Of a stretch of DNA of 64,000 nt, positions 39,701-49,000 are shown one piece after another. The translations under genes and the position numbers were made by a program. This stretch comes from Rhynchopus euleeides. Lineage: Eukaryota > Euglenozoa > Diplonemea > Diplonemida > Diplonemidae. The DNA is taken from assembly GCA_963210315.1 (NCBI GenBank), contig OY723292.1, positions 2,064,072-2,128,071 of the forward strand, read 5' to 3'. Under the pieces are notes generated by a model, which saw only the letters and a program-made list of their open reading frames with translations, was not told the origin of the DNA and did not search any database. Numbering within the stretch: the first letter of the stretch is position 1; the number at the start of each line of letters is the position of its first letter.

Positions 39701-41349
39701 AAGCGCCGCAGCACTGGTACGCGTCGGCTCCGTAATGGGAATTGACCTTGCTAGGCAGTCAAGCACTCGGAGGCAGTAGTGTCCAGAACTGTATAGATCC
39801 CGTTGAACCCACCCTGGTACAAGCCCAATGTTGACGCCTCCGGTTGATTGGGCGAGCTTCATGGCGGTCAGCCATGGGGACAGTCGCCCGGCGCTGTCGA
39901 ACGCGGCGACGTGGCACGCCCCTTCCCCGGTGTAGAAGGCGGCGTGGGGTGCAGGGGCGACAGGGGCGGCGGTGGTAGCTGCAGGAGAGGCGGCCAGGGG
40001 ATCCGGAGGAGGAGGCGGCGGCGCATCATGCGAAGCATCGACGTCGTGCCCGTCACCGTCCGATGCCTCACGTGCGTACAGCACGAGTGCTGGCTTCGCG
40101 TTCGCACGATTGAACGGCGCCACAGAGCAATCCGTCACACGATCAGTCGTGATCGACTTCCACTTCAGAGTGGTGGCGGGGCCACGAGCGCACAGCGTCT
40201 CCCAGGCGATCCCCTTCGCGAGGGTCAGCCCGGACTTTGTGCACGATGCACCGACAAACCGGTACCGGTGATTCACCGGCTGCACCGTGCCCACCTGCAC
40301 CACCCCGTTGCCGTCAACGCCAAGCTCACGAAGGGCGGAGAGGTCTCTTAATTCCTTGACGTTGACGGTTTCCGCAAGCTCCGTCAGGTGCTTCTGCTTC
40401 TCGCCGGATGCAGAAAACCGCTGCGTCGAGAGGAACAGGAGGTGCGGGGCCTTCTCGACGCAGAACTGCGCAGCCCGGACAGCACCACATGTGCACGGAC
40501 CTTGCTTCTCCATAAATTGAGAAGCAACGCGCTGCACCTCGTCCTTCACGACGCCCAACATCACAACCATGCTGTCTGTAATAGCTGTGCGGAACTCACC
40601 ACAAGATGGGCAGCTGTAGACGGTGGCGCTTTTGGTGGTGCAGAGGTGCTTCAGGTGCGGGTGTTTGTGTCCGAGGGCGGAGAGACTGACGTCAGGGTTG
40701 GGTCGCTGCGGGTCCTGCGAGGTGATCATCTGGGGCTCGTTCTCATCGGGGGTTGTGCTCCGCAGGGACTGGAGGAGGTTGCTCAATACACCTTGGCACT
40801 CCCGCAGTACTGTACATGCCAGCAGCTGGAGGATAGTTACAAAGCTGCCACTCCCCGACGCCACCCCCCTACTGGCCCCTTCAGGCCTGAAAGCCCAAAA
40901 GCTCCCGGAGATTTTTGCAGTGGTGCGCACCATATTCGCGGAGTACGTGAGGTTGGGTGAGTGTGAGGTCAGGGTCCTGTCGAAGGGTAGTCGAGTGGGA
41001 ATAAATAGGGAGGTCCTCAGGAGTGCAATACAACAGCAATACACAGGCAACACACCAGCAACACGCAAACCGAGGCAAGAGGAGGTGGGCGGGGTCATCC
41101 TGCGGAGTCTCCAGTTGGCCAGCAAGGCGAACTGTACGGGGGAGAGACTTCCCTTCCATCCTTGTGTGCGCCCTGTCGACTGGGAAAATCTTAGAAAAAA
41201 AAATTTCCTCTGCGAAAAACCCTTAGAAAAAAAAATTTCCCTTACAAAATTCTTAGAAAAAAACTTTTTTTCCCCGTACAAAAGTTCTTAGAAAAAAAGT
41301 TCAGAATCCTGAAAGTGGGGAACCAGCCCCCCAGTTAGGAACAGCCCTG
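36754..41349 (-). mobile_element. 4.6-kb hAT DNA transposon
   Basis: Ends are CAGGCCTG (36754) and, read inward from the other side, CAGGGCTG (41349), flanked by perfect CTTGGTAT duplications. Both subterminal regions carry TTCTAAGAATTTTT words. It encodes one large transposase on the minus strand. The insertion interrupts the dispersed composite repeat: sequence left of it (GACCCTACTTGGTAT) continues right of it (TTGGCAGAAAGTTTTTATG) as in the uninterrupted copy at 20.6-20.9 kb. Confidence 0.92.
36959..40933 (-). CDS. hAT-superfamily transposase
   Basis: 1324 residues if started at the ATG at 40933 (MVRTTAK); the frame is open up to 41281 but that part translates the AT-rich terminal repeat. 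Residues about 554-606 form a Cys2His2 (BED/TTF-like) finger: WRCTTC ... HMGGAAH. The hAT catalytic region has GFAADGASTMKS (about 791), VHDAAHMHQL (about 814) and HSVRW (about 874), like ZNF862/KRBA2-type hAT proteins. The C-terminal dimerisation segment LSPSTVFVEAAFSVVTRMRG is at about 1100. The last 150 residues are acidic, then Pro-rich. No stop interrupts it, so it may be active. Confidence 0.88.
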   Translation of the reverse strand: MVRTTAKISGSFWAFRPEGASRGVASGSGSFVTILQLLACTVLRECQGVLSNLLQSLRSTTPDENEPQMITSQDPQRPNPDVSLSALGHKHPHLKHLCTTKSATVYSCPSCGEFRTAITDSMVVMLGVVKDEVQRVASQFMEKQGPCTCGAVRAAQFCVEKAPHLLFLSTQRFSASGEKQKHLTELAETVNVKELRDLSALRELGVDGNGVVQVGTVQPVNHRYRFVGASCTKSGLTLAKGIAWETLCARGPATTLKWKSITTDRVTDCSVAPFNRANAKPALVLYAREASDGDGHDVDASHDAPPPPPPDPLAASPAATTAAPVAPAPHAAFYTGEGACHVAAFDSAGRLSPWLTAMKLAQSTGGVNIGLVPGWVQRDLYSSGHYCLRVLDCLARSIPITEPTRTSAAALLEGVDSPEAEALTVKLRRPRLMDTRFLVDEELDTNTASVALQTFRTSRGLNVHFSIVDTTQPRTFGLLLPSLMAQYPLRLVFDTAKAHFLLLMAANKKYVPEGSMVNGLLRIQQRQAQLAIQEKQQRKIHAAASGVVRLPDGRWRCTTCAPFLVQLEGEFSEQPHLLRYARGEASMSATTVGRQQSNIRRHMGGAAHKRAVQLSTPGSENTNVTATDIPKQTLCAKVKVTSEQYTSLVNLVYNVATATQRAEGLSSVGARLQDDKRKGLHVLDTHYSRKVAKEFQTILWEVLLRGVVGAVRACRAATLKVDGTTFARIDLMIVIVSGISRTDCAMKDWCVGTVDLKKADAESQKDELVKLFDSLQLSQWARRSLKGFAADGASTMKSLRGKLEIAWGCTLIDVHDAAHMHQLSVGLIKKTRKVVEHSRLLRHWFAFFRSTARQKSLQIISGGKCLSFPKEHSVRWAAATFRRLNAAVVNFDFTVAMLGEIQPPPFFFHKLTPEYSLSTCILADVFDINKGVSEALQKRDLSLSSMESILQNALTVHKVLARQPGKHEAKFYENQGTTSLPPGVVAEMTSWRSKLCHTIYKDLAKRWEEYPCRSFSSFFATSGKDSTCECLMALASRLGYDQAEILSIGMEWVKLRLECTDLRGNLLKEFVVDFLLESESSTFAIVLEAMVALSPSTVFVEAAFSVVTRMRGSFRKALSAASISQELGITLELSHDDAARKIIVEETVNTFLANKKRRFTARSLTPLPTLTTVELVDLDAAMGSLFAGVEDCDEESDGSWEDDNADALSIVSLVEEVPEDPFLTSLLADAAPPVVPPTTLQHVTFQLPASSTPGTPSTLPTPQPEEPPQLPPTQAAPAERRRREVGPHPEEPQEKRARVHVDIDVDMEEDWGEWAYVSDAETSE

Positions 41350-41357
41350 CTTGGTAT
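41350..41357. repeat. 8-bp target-site duplication, right (CTTGGTAT)
   Basis: Right copy of the duplication at 36746-36753. Confidence 0.9.
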
Positions 41358-41720
41358 TGGCAGAAAGTTTTTATGTTCCCGGTCTTGGATGTGCTCAAAC
41401 ATTCAAAAGAACACATTTTCCGTGGCCAAAAAATTTTTTGCACCCGGAGGTGGGGATGGGGGTGGTGGTCACTACTTTTTTGCACCATTTTCCTTTGGGT
41501 TTTCAGCAGAATTCTTCTATGTTCCCGGTCTTGGATGTGCTCAAACAGTCAAAAGAACACATTTTCCGGGTGCAAAAAAATGTTGCACCTGGGGGGTGGA
41601 GAGGGGGGTCGGAGGGCGGTGGTGTGAGAGGCTTGCTCTCGAGCTCAAACCAACAGATGTTCACTACCGTGGCCTCCGGCGGCTGGGGGGCTCCGCCCCC
41701 CAGACCCCCCTGTGGCGTGT
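41358..41720 (+). repeat. Dispersed composite repeat, interrupted copy with internal duplication
   Basis: TTCCCGGTCTTGGATGTGC followed by CAAAAGAACACATTTTCCG occurs twice (about 41378 and 41522), so this copy has a 144-bp tandem duplication that the 20.6-kb copy lacks. It ends in GC-hairpin module 3 (41651-41710). Confidence 0.8.
41651..41710 (+). repeat. GC-hairpin module, copy 3
   Basis: Same module as 20424-20487, opposite strand, preceded by GAGCTCAAACCAACAGATG as copy 2 is. Confidence 0.85.
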
Positions 41721-41750
41721 CTTTGCGCGACAATTTATCGTCCCCCCATG

Positions 41751-42736
41751 CAATGTGACAATGGCGACTGTCGCTCAGCGATTCAGCGACTGTCGCTTTT
41801 GGCCCAGCGATCGTCGCCAGAGCGTTTCTGGACCGAAATTTCGGATTTCATTTCCGGAAAATTTCCGGATCGTGGTGGGGTCACTTTGCTCTGGGAGATG
41901 AGTTTTTGGCCATTCAAATTTTTTGACATTTCCCTCCCGTTGTCTGTGGACCACCCAAAAATGAAATCGAAAACTGGAAAAAATGAAAAATCCGAAAAAT
42001 TATTTTCTCGAAAAAAGTGGGTTCGTGGGTTTCGATTTTTCCCACAACCCCGAAAAAAAAATTTGGAAAAATTTTCCGAGTGGTGGACTTTTTTCTCACA
42101 AAAGTTTTTTTTCGATTTCACTTTTCGGCCCTTATGAAACTTGACCCGAAAACTCGATTGGCCAAAAACTCATCTCCCAGAGCAAAGTGACCCCACCACG
42201 GTCCGGAAAATACAGCAGCAGTCTCTCGAGTCTTCCTTTCAGATGATTTTTGCATTGATCGCTTCCACCTCAACCCGTCACTCGTCACGCGTTTTTTTTT
42301 TTCTCGCTGGCGCTAGTGATGTCGGCTGGCAGAAAAAACACACACAAAAAACCCCCCCCCCGCGTGTCGAGTGACCTTACCTGTCTGAAGTACAGAAAAT
42401 GTGTCGGGTTGGGTGGAGCATACACACACACATACACATATGTTCACACAACACAGGGCAAACCGCACAAACGTGTTCACACATCCGGCATCCTATGCGA
42501 AATACCCGCCGCTCCCCGGGAGCTGTTGCGGGAACCATCTGCTCTTCCGACCCACCGAGACTCTTGCCGTATTTTCTCTACCACACGGGGTGTGTTTTAC
42601 CAAAAATTCCGGAAATCGAAGTTGGAAAAATGGGTGAGCGACTCAGCGACAGTCGCTACACCCGTCGCAGTCGCAATCGCTGAATCGCTAGCGACTGTAG
42701 CGCTACTCGAGCGACGGTGTAGCAATTGTCACATTG
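41751..42736. mobile_element. 986-bp non-autonomous element, hAT-like
   Basis: CAATGTGACAAT at 41751 faces ATTGTCACATTG ending at 42736. CCCCATG is duplicated at 41744-41750 and 42737-42743 (7 bp, an eighth base differing). Subterminal AGCGACTGTCGCT-type words cluster at 41765-41830 and 42635-42710, as expected for transposase-binding repeats. There is no transposase. It separates GC-hairpin modules 3 and 4, which would otherwise be about 160 bp apart. Confidence 0.75.
41864..42207. mobile_element. 344-bp MITE with 49-bp inverted ends, nested
   Basis: 41864-41912 and 42159-42207 are reverse complements with one mismatch (starting TCCGGATCGTGGTGGGG). The interior is AT-rich and non-coding. 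It lies inside the 986-bp element. Confidence 0.85.
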
Positions 42737-42801
42737 CCCCATGCGACATGTGCTATCTGTCAGTTGTGTTGTACTTGAGCGTATGCGACTATGGAGCCAG
42801 G

Positions 42802-42863
42802 CCAACAGACGTTCGCTACCGTGGCCTCCGGCGGCTGGGGGGCTCCGCCCCCCACACCCCCCT
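42802..42863 (+). repeat. GC-hairpin module, copy 4
   Basis: Preceded by TTGAGCGTATGCGAC and followed by GTGCCTGGTCTTGGAGCC and GCGCGTACGGGGCTG, all shared in order with the reverse complement of 20350-20545. Confidence 0.85.
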
Positions 42864-43030
42864 GTGGCATGTGCCTGGTCTTGGAGCCAAGTCCTTGCGC
42901 GTACGGGGCTGCGGCATGTCGGTTCCAGCACCCTCGCGGAAGGCTGGGCCCGAGCACCCCTGGCTACCCTACCCTACCCTAGGGTTGGGGCCGCCGGGGT
43001 CCCAGATTTTTTGGTAATTTCCAGGTGTGG

Positions 43031-43064
43031 GTAGGGGGACCTTTTCGAATTTTTTTTTCGAGGG
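43031..43064 (+). repeat. GACCTTTTCGAATTTTT dispersed motif, copy 1
   Basis: GTAGGGGGACCTTTTCG followed by a T run and CGAGG. Other copies are at 53316-53340, 53551-53580 and 55438-55468, all on the + strand. Copies 1 and 2 stand on either side of the telomere-like satellite. Confidence 0.7.
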
Positions 43065-43094
43065 GTGCCCATTTTGGCGATTTGGGCCCGATTT

Positions 43095-46000
43095 CGAGGG
43101 TTACGGGTGACCCTAGACCCTACCCAACCCTAGGGTTGCGGTTGGGGTTAACTCCAGACCCTACCCTCACCCTAGGGTTAGGGTTAACCCTAGACCCTAC
43201 CCTGGGGTTAGGGTTACCCCTATACCCTACCCAACCCTAGGGTTAGGGTGAGGGTTAACCCTACACCCGACCCAACCCTAGGGTTGGGGTTGGGGTTAAC
43301 CCTAGACCCTACCCTAGGGTTAGGGTCAGGGTTAACCCTATACCCTACCCAACCCTAGGGTTAGGGTCAGGGTTAACCCTACACCCTACCCAACCCTAGG
43401 GTTAGGGTTGGGGTTAACCCTAGACCCTACCCTAGGGTTAGGGTCAGCGTTAACCCTAGACCCAACCCTACCCTAGGGTTAGGGTTAACCCTACACCCTA
43501 CCCAACCCTAGGGTTAGGGTTAGGGTTAACCCTAGACCCTACCGTAGGGTTAGGGTCAGGGTTAGCCCTATACCCAACCCAACCCTACACCCAACCCTAC
43601 CCTAGGGTTAGGGTCAGGGTTAACCCTAGACCCAACCCTACCCTAGGGTTAGGGTTAACCCTATACCCAACCCAACCCTACACCCAACCCTACCCTAGGG
43701 TTAGGGTTAGGGTTAACCCTAGACCCAACCCAACGCTAGGGTTAGGGTTCGGGTTAACCCTAGACCCAACCCAACCCTAGGGTTAGGGTTGGGGTTAACC
43801 CTATACCCTACCCAACCCTAGGGTTAGGGTCAGGGTTAACCCTAGACCCAACCCAACCCTAGGGTTAGGGTTAGGGTTAACCCTATACCCAACCCAACCC
43901 TAGGGTTAGGGTTAACCCAACCCAACCCTAGGGTTAGGGTTAACCCAACCCGACCCTAGGGTTAGGGTTAACCCTAGACCCAACCCAACCCTAGGGTTAG
44001 GGTTGGGGTTAACCCTACACCCTACCCAACCCTAGGGTTAGGGTTAACCCAACCCGACCCTAGGGTCAGGGTTAACCCTAGACCCAACCCAACCCTAGGG
44101 TTAGGATTCGGGTTAACCCTAGACCCAACCCAACCCTAGGGTTAGGGTTGGGGTTAACCCTACACCCTACCCAACCCTAGGGTTAGGGTCAGGGTTAACC
44201 CTAGACCCAACCCAACCCTAGGGTTAGGGTCAGGGTTAACCCTAGACCCAGCCCAACCCTAGGGTTAGGGTTGGGGTTAACCCTACACCCTACCCAACCC
44301 TAGGGTTAGGGTCAGGGTTAACCCTAGACCCAGCCCAACCCTAGGGTTAGGGTTGGGGTTAACCCTATACCCTACCCAACCCTAGGGTTAGGGTCAGGGT
44401 TAACCCTAGACCCAACCCAACCCTAGGGTTAGGGTTAACCCTATACCCCACCCAACCCTAGGGTTAGGGTTAGGGTTAACCCTATACCCAACCCTACCCT
44501 AGGGTTAGGGTTAGGGTTAACCCAAGACCCAACCCTACCCTAGGGTTAGGGTTAACCCTATACCCTACCCAACCCTAGGGTTAGGGTTGGGGTTAACCCT
44601 ATACCCTACCCTCACCCTAGGGTTAGGGTTAACCCTATACCCAACCCAACCCTAGGGTTAGGGTTAACCCAAGACCCAACCCTACCCTAGGGTTCGGGTT
44701 TGGGTCAGGGTGAACCCTAGACCCGACCCAACCCTCGGATCAGGGTTGGGGTTAACCCTATACCCAACCCAACCCTACACCCAACCCTACCCTAGGGTTA
44801 GGGTTCGGGTTAACCCTAGACCCAACCCAACCCTAGGGTTAGGGTTGGGGTTAACCCTATACCCTACCCAACCCTAGGGTTAGGGTCGGGGTTAACCCTA
44901 GACCCAACCCAACCCTAGGGTTAGGGTTAGGGTTAACCCTATACCCAACCCAACCCTAGGGTTAGGGTTAACCCAACCCGACCCTAGGGTTAGGGTTAAC
45001 CCTACACCCTACCCAACCCTAGGGTTAGGGTCAGGGTTAACCCTATACCCTACCCAACCCTAGGGTTAGGGTCAGGGTTAACCCTAGACCCAACCCAACC
45101 CTAGGGTTAGGGTTAACCCTATACCCCACCCAACCCTAGGGTTAGGGTTAGGGTTAACCCTATACCCAACCCTACCCTAGGGTTAGGGTTAACCCAACCC
45201 GACCCTAGGGTTAGGGTTAACCCTAGACCCAACCCAACCCTAGGGTTAGGGTTAACCCTATACCCCACCCAACCCTAGGGTTAGGGTCAGGGTTAACCCT
45301 AGACCCAACCCAACCCTAGGGTTAGGGTTAACCCTATACCCCACCCAACCCTAGGGTTAGGGTTAGGGTTAACCCTATACCCAACCCTACCCTAGGGTTA
45401 GGGTTAACCCTATACCCTACCCAACCCTAGGGTTAGGGTTGGGGTTAACCCTATACCCTACCCTCACCCTAGGGTTAGGGTTAACCCAAGACCCAACCCT
45501 ACCCTAGGGTTAGGGTTAACCCTATACCCTACCCAACCCTAGGGTTAGGGTTGGGGTTAACCCTATACCCTACCCTCACCCTAGGGTTAGGGTTAACCCT
45601 ATCCCCAACCCAACCCTAGGGTTAGGGTTAGGGTTAACCCAAGACCCAACCCTACCCTAGGGTTAGGGTTAGGGTTAACCCTATACACAACCCATCCCTA
45701 GGGTTAGGGTTAACCCTATACCCTACCCAACCCGAGGGTTAGGGTTGGGGGTTAACCCAAGACCCTGCCCGACCCGAGGGTTAGGGTTCACCCTAGACCC
45801 AACCCTACCCTAGGGTTCGGGTTTGGGTCAGGGTGAACCCTAGACCCGACCCAACCCTCGGATCAGGGTTGGGGTTAACCCTATACCCTACCCTAACCCT
45901 AGGGTAGGGTCTAGGGTCAACCCTGACCCTAACCCTAGGGTTGGGTCAAGGGTTAACCCTAACCCTAGGGTTGGGTAGGGTCTAGGGTCAACCCTGACCC

Positions 46001-49000
46001 TAACCCTAGGGTTGGGTAGGGTCCAGGGTTAACCCTAACCCTAACCCGAGGGTTGGGTAGGGTCTAGGGTCAACCCTGACCCTAACCCGAGGGTTGGGTA
46101 GGGTCTAGGGTTAACCCTAACCCTAACCCTAGGGTTGGGTCAAGGGTTAACCCTAACCCTAACCCTAGGGTTAGGGTAGGGTCTAGGGTTAACCCTGACC
46201 CTAACCCTAGGGTTGGGTAGGGTCTAGGGTCAACCCTGACCCTACCCCGAGGGTTCGGTAGGGTCTAGGGTTAACCCTAACCCTAACCCTAGGGTTGGGT
46301 CAAGGGTTACCCCTAACCCTAGCCCTAGGGTTAGGGTAGGGTCTAGGGTTAACCCTGACCCTAACCCTAGGGTTAGGGTAGGGTCTAGGGTCAACCCTAA
46401 CCCTAACCCTAGGGTTGGGTAGGGTCTGGGGTCACCCTGACCCTAACCCTAGGGTTGGGTAGGGTCTGGGGTCAACCCTGACCCTAACCCTAGGGTTGGG
46501 TCAAGGGTTAACCCTAACCCTAACCCTAGGGTTGGGTAGGGTCTGGGGTTAACCCTGACCCTAACCCTAGGGTTAGGGTAGGGTCTAGGGTTAACCCTAA
46601 CCCTAACCCTAGGGTTAGGGTAGGGTCTAGGGTTAACCCTGACCCTAACCCTAGGGTTAGGGTAGGGTCTAGGGTCAACCCTAACCCTATCACTAGGGTT
46701 GGGTCAAGGGTTACCCCTAACCCTAACCCTAGGGTTGGGTAGGGTCTAGGGTCAACCCTGACCCTTACCCTAGGGTTGGGTAGGGTCTGGGGTGAACCCT
46801 GACCCTAACCCTAGGGTTGGGTCAAGGGTTTACCCTAACCCTAACCCTAGGGTTGGGTAGGGTCTGGGGTCAACCCTGACCCTAACCCTAGGGTTGGGTA
46901 GGGTCTAGGGTCAACCCTGACCCTTACCCTAGGGTTGGGTAGGGTCTGGGGTCAACCCTGACCCTAACCCTAGGGTTGGGTCAAGGGTTAACCCTAACCC
47001 TAACCCTAGGGTTGGGTAGGGTCTAGGGTCAACCCTGACCCTTACCCTAGGGTTGGGTAGGGTCTGGGGTCAACCCTGACCCTAACCCTAGGGTTGGGTC
47101 AAGGGTTTACCCTAACCCTAACCCTAGGGTTGGGTAGGGTCTGGGGTCAACCCTGACCCTAACCCTAGGGTTGGGTCAAGGGTTAACCCTGACCCTAGCC
47201 CTAGGGTTAGGGTAGGGTCTAGGGTCAACCCTAACCCTAACCCTAGGGTTGGGTCAAGGGTTAACCCTAACCCTAACCCTAGGGTTGGGTAGGGTCTGGG
47301 GTCAACCCTGACCCTAACCCTAGGGTTGGGTCAAGGGTTAACCCTAACCCTAACCCTAGGGTTGGGTAGGGTCTGGGGTCAACCCTGACCCTAACCCTAG
47401 GGTTGGGTCAAGGGTTAACCCTAACCCTAGGGTTAGGGTAGGGTCTAGGGTTAACCCTGACCCTAACCCTAGGGTTAGGGTAGGGTCTAGGGTCAACCCT
47501 AACCCTATCCCTAGGGTTGGGTCAAGGGTTAACCCTAACCCTAACCCTAGGGTTGGGTAGGGTCTAGGGTCAACCCTGACCCTTACCCTAGGGTTGGGTA
47601 GGGTCTGGGGTCAACCCTGACCCTAACCCTAGGGTTGGGTCAAGGGTTAACCCTAACCCTAGGGTTAGGGTAGGGTCTAGGGTTAACCCTGACCCTAACC
47701 CTAGGGTTAGGGTAGGGTCTAGGGTCAACCCTAACCCTATCCCTAGGGTTGGGTCAAGGGTTAACCCTAACCCTAACCCTAGGGTTGGGTAGGGTCTAGG
47801 GTCAACCCTGACCCTTACCCTAGGGTTGGGTAGGGTCTGGGGTGAACCCTGACCCTAACCCTAGGGTTGGGTCAAGGGTTTACCCTAACCCTAACCCTAG
47901 GGTTGGGTAGGGTCTGGGGTCAACCCTGACCCTAACCCTAGGGTTGGGTCAAGGGTTAACCCTCACCCTAACCGTAGGGTTAGGGTAGGGTCTAGGGTCA
48001 ACCCTAACCCTAACCCTAGGGTTGGGTCAAGGGTTAACCCTAACCCTAACCCTAGGGTTGGGTAGGGTCTGGGGTTATCCCTGACCCTAACCCTAGGGTT
48101 AGGGTAGGGTCTAGGGTTAACCCTGACCCTAACCCTAGGGTTAGGGTAGGGTCTAGGGTCAACCCTAACCCTAACCCTAGGGTTGGGTCAAGGGTTAACC
48201 CTAACCCTAACCCTAGGGTTGGGTAGGGTCTGGGGTCAACCCTGACCCTAACTCTAGGGTTGGGTCAAGGGTTTACCCTAACCCTAACCCTAGGGTTGGG
48301 TAGGGTCTGGGGTCAACCCTGACCCTAACCCTAGGGTTGGGTCAAGGGTTTACCCTAACCCTAACCCTAGGGTTAGGGTAGGGTCTAGGGTTAACCCTGA
48401 CCCTAACCCTAGGGTTAGGGTAGGGTCTAGGGTCAACCCTAACCCTAACCCTAGGGTTGGGTCAAGGGTTAACCCTAACCCTAACCCTAGGGTTGGGTAG
48501 GGTCTGGGGTCAACCCTGACCCTAACCCTAGGGTTGGGTCAAGGGTTAACCCTAACCCTAACCCTAGGGTTGGGTCAAGGGTTTACCCTAACCCTAACCC
48601 TAGGGTTGGGTAGGCTCTGGGGTCAACCCTGACCCTAACCCTAGGGTTCGGTCAAGGGTTAACCCTAACCCTAACCCTAGGGTTAGGGTAGGGTCTAGGG
48701 TCAACCCTAACCCTAACCCTAGGGTTAGGGTAGGGTCTAGGGTTAACCCTCACCCTAACCCTAGGGTTGGGTCAAGGGTTAACTCTAACCCTAACCCTAG
48801 GGTTGGGTCAAGGGTTAACCCTAACCCTAACCCTAGGGTTGGGTAGGGTCTGGGGTCAACCCTGACCCTAACCCTAGGGTTGGGTCAAGGGTTAACCCTA
48901 ACCCTAACCCTAGGGTTGGGTCAAGGGTTAACCCTAACCCTAACCCTAGGGTTGGGTAGGGTCTGGGGTGAACCCTGACCCTAACCCTAGGGTTGGGTCA

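Noticed and set aside
40934-41281. 116-residue N-terminal extension of the hAT transposase
   Set aside because: It translates the AT-rich terminal repeat (Phe/Lys/Ser runs) of the transposon.
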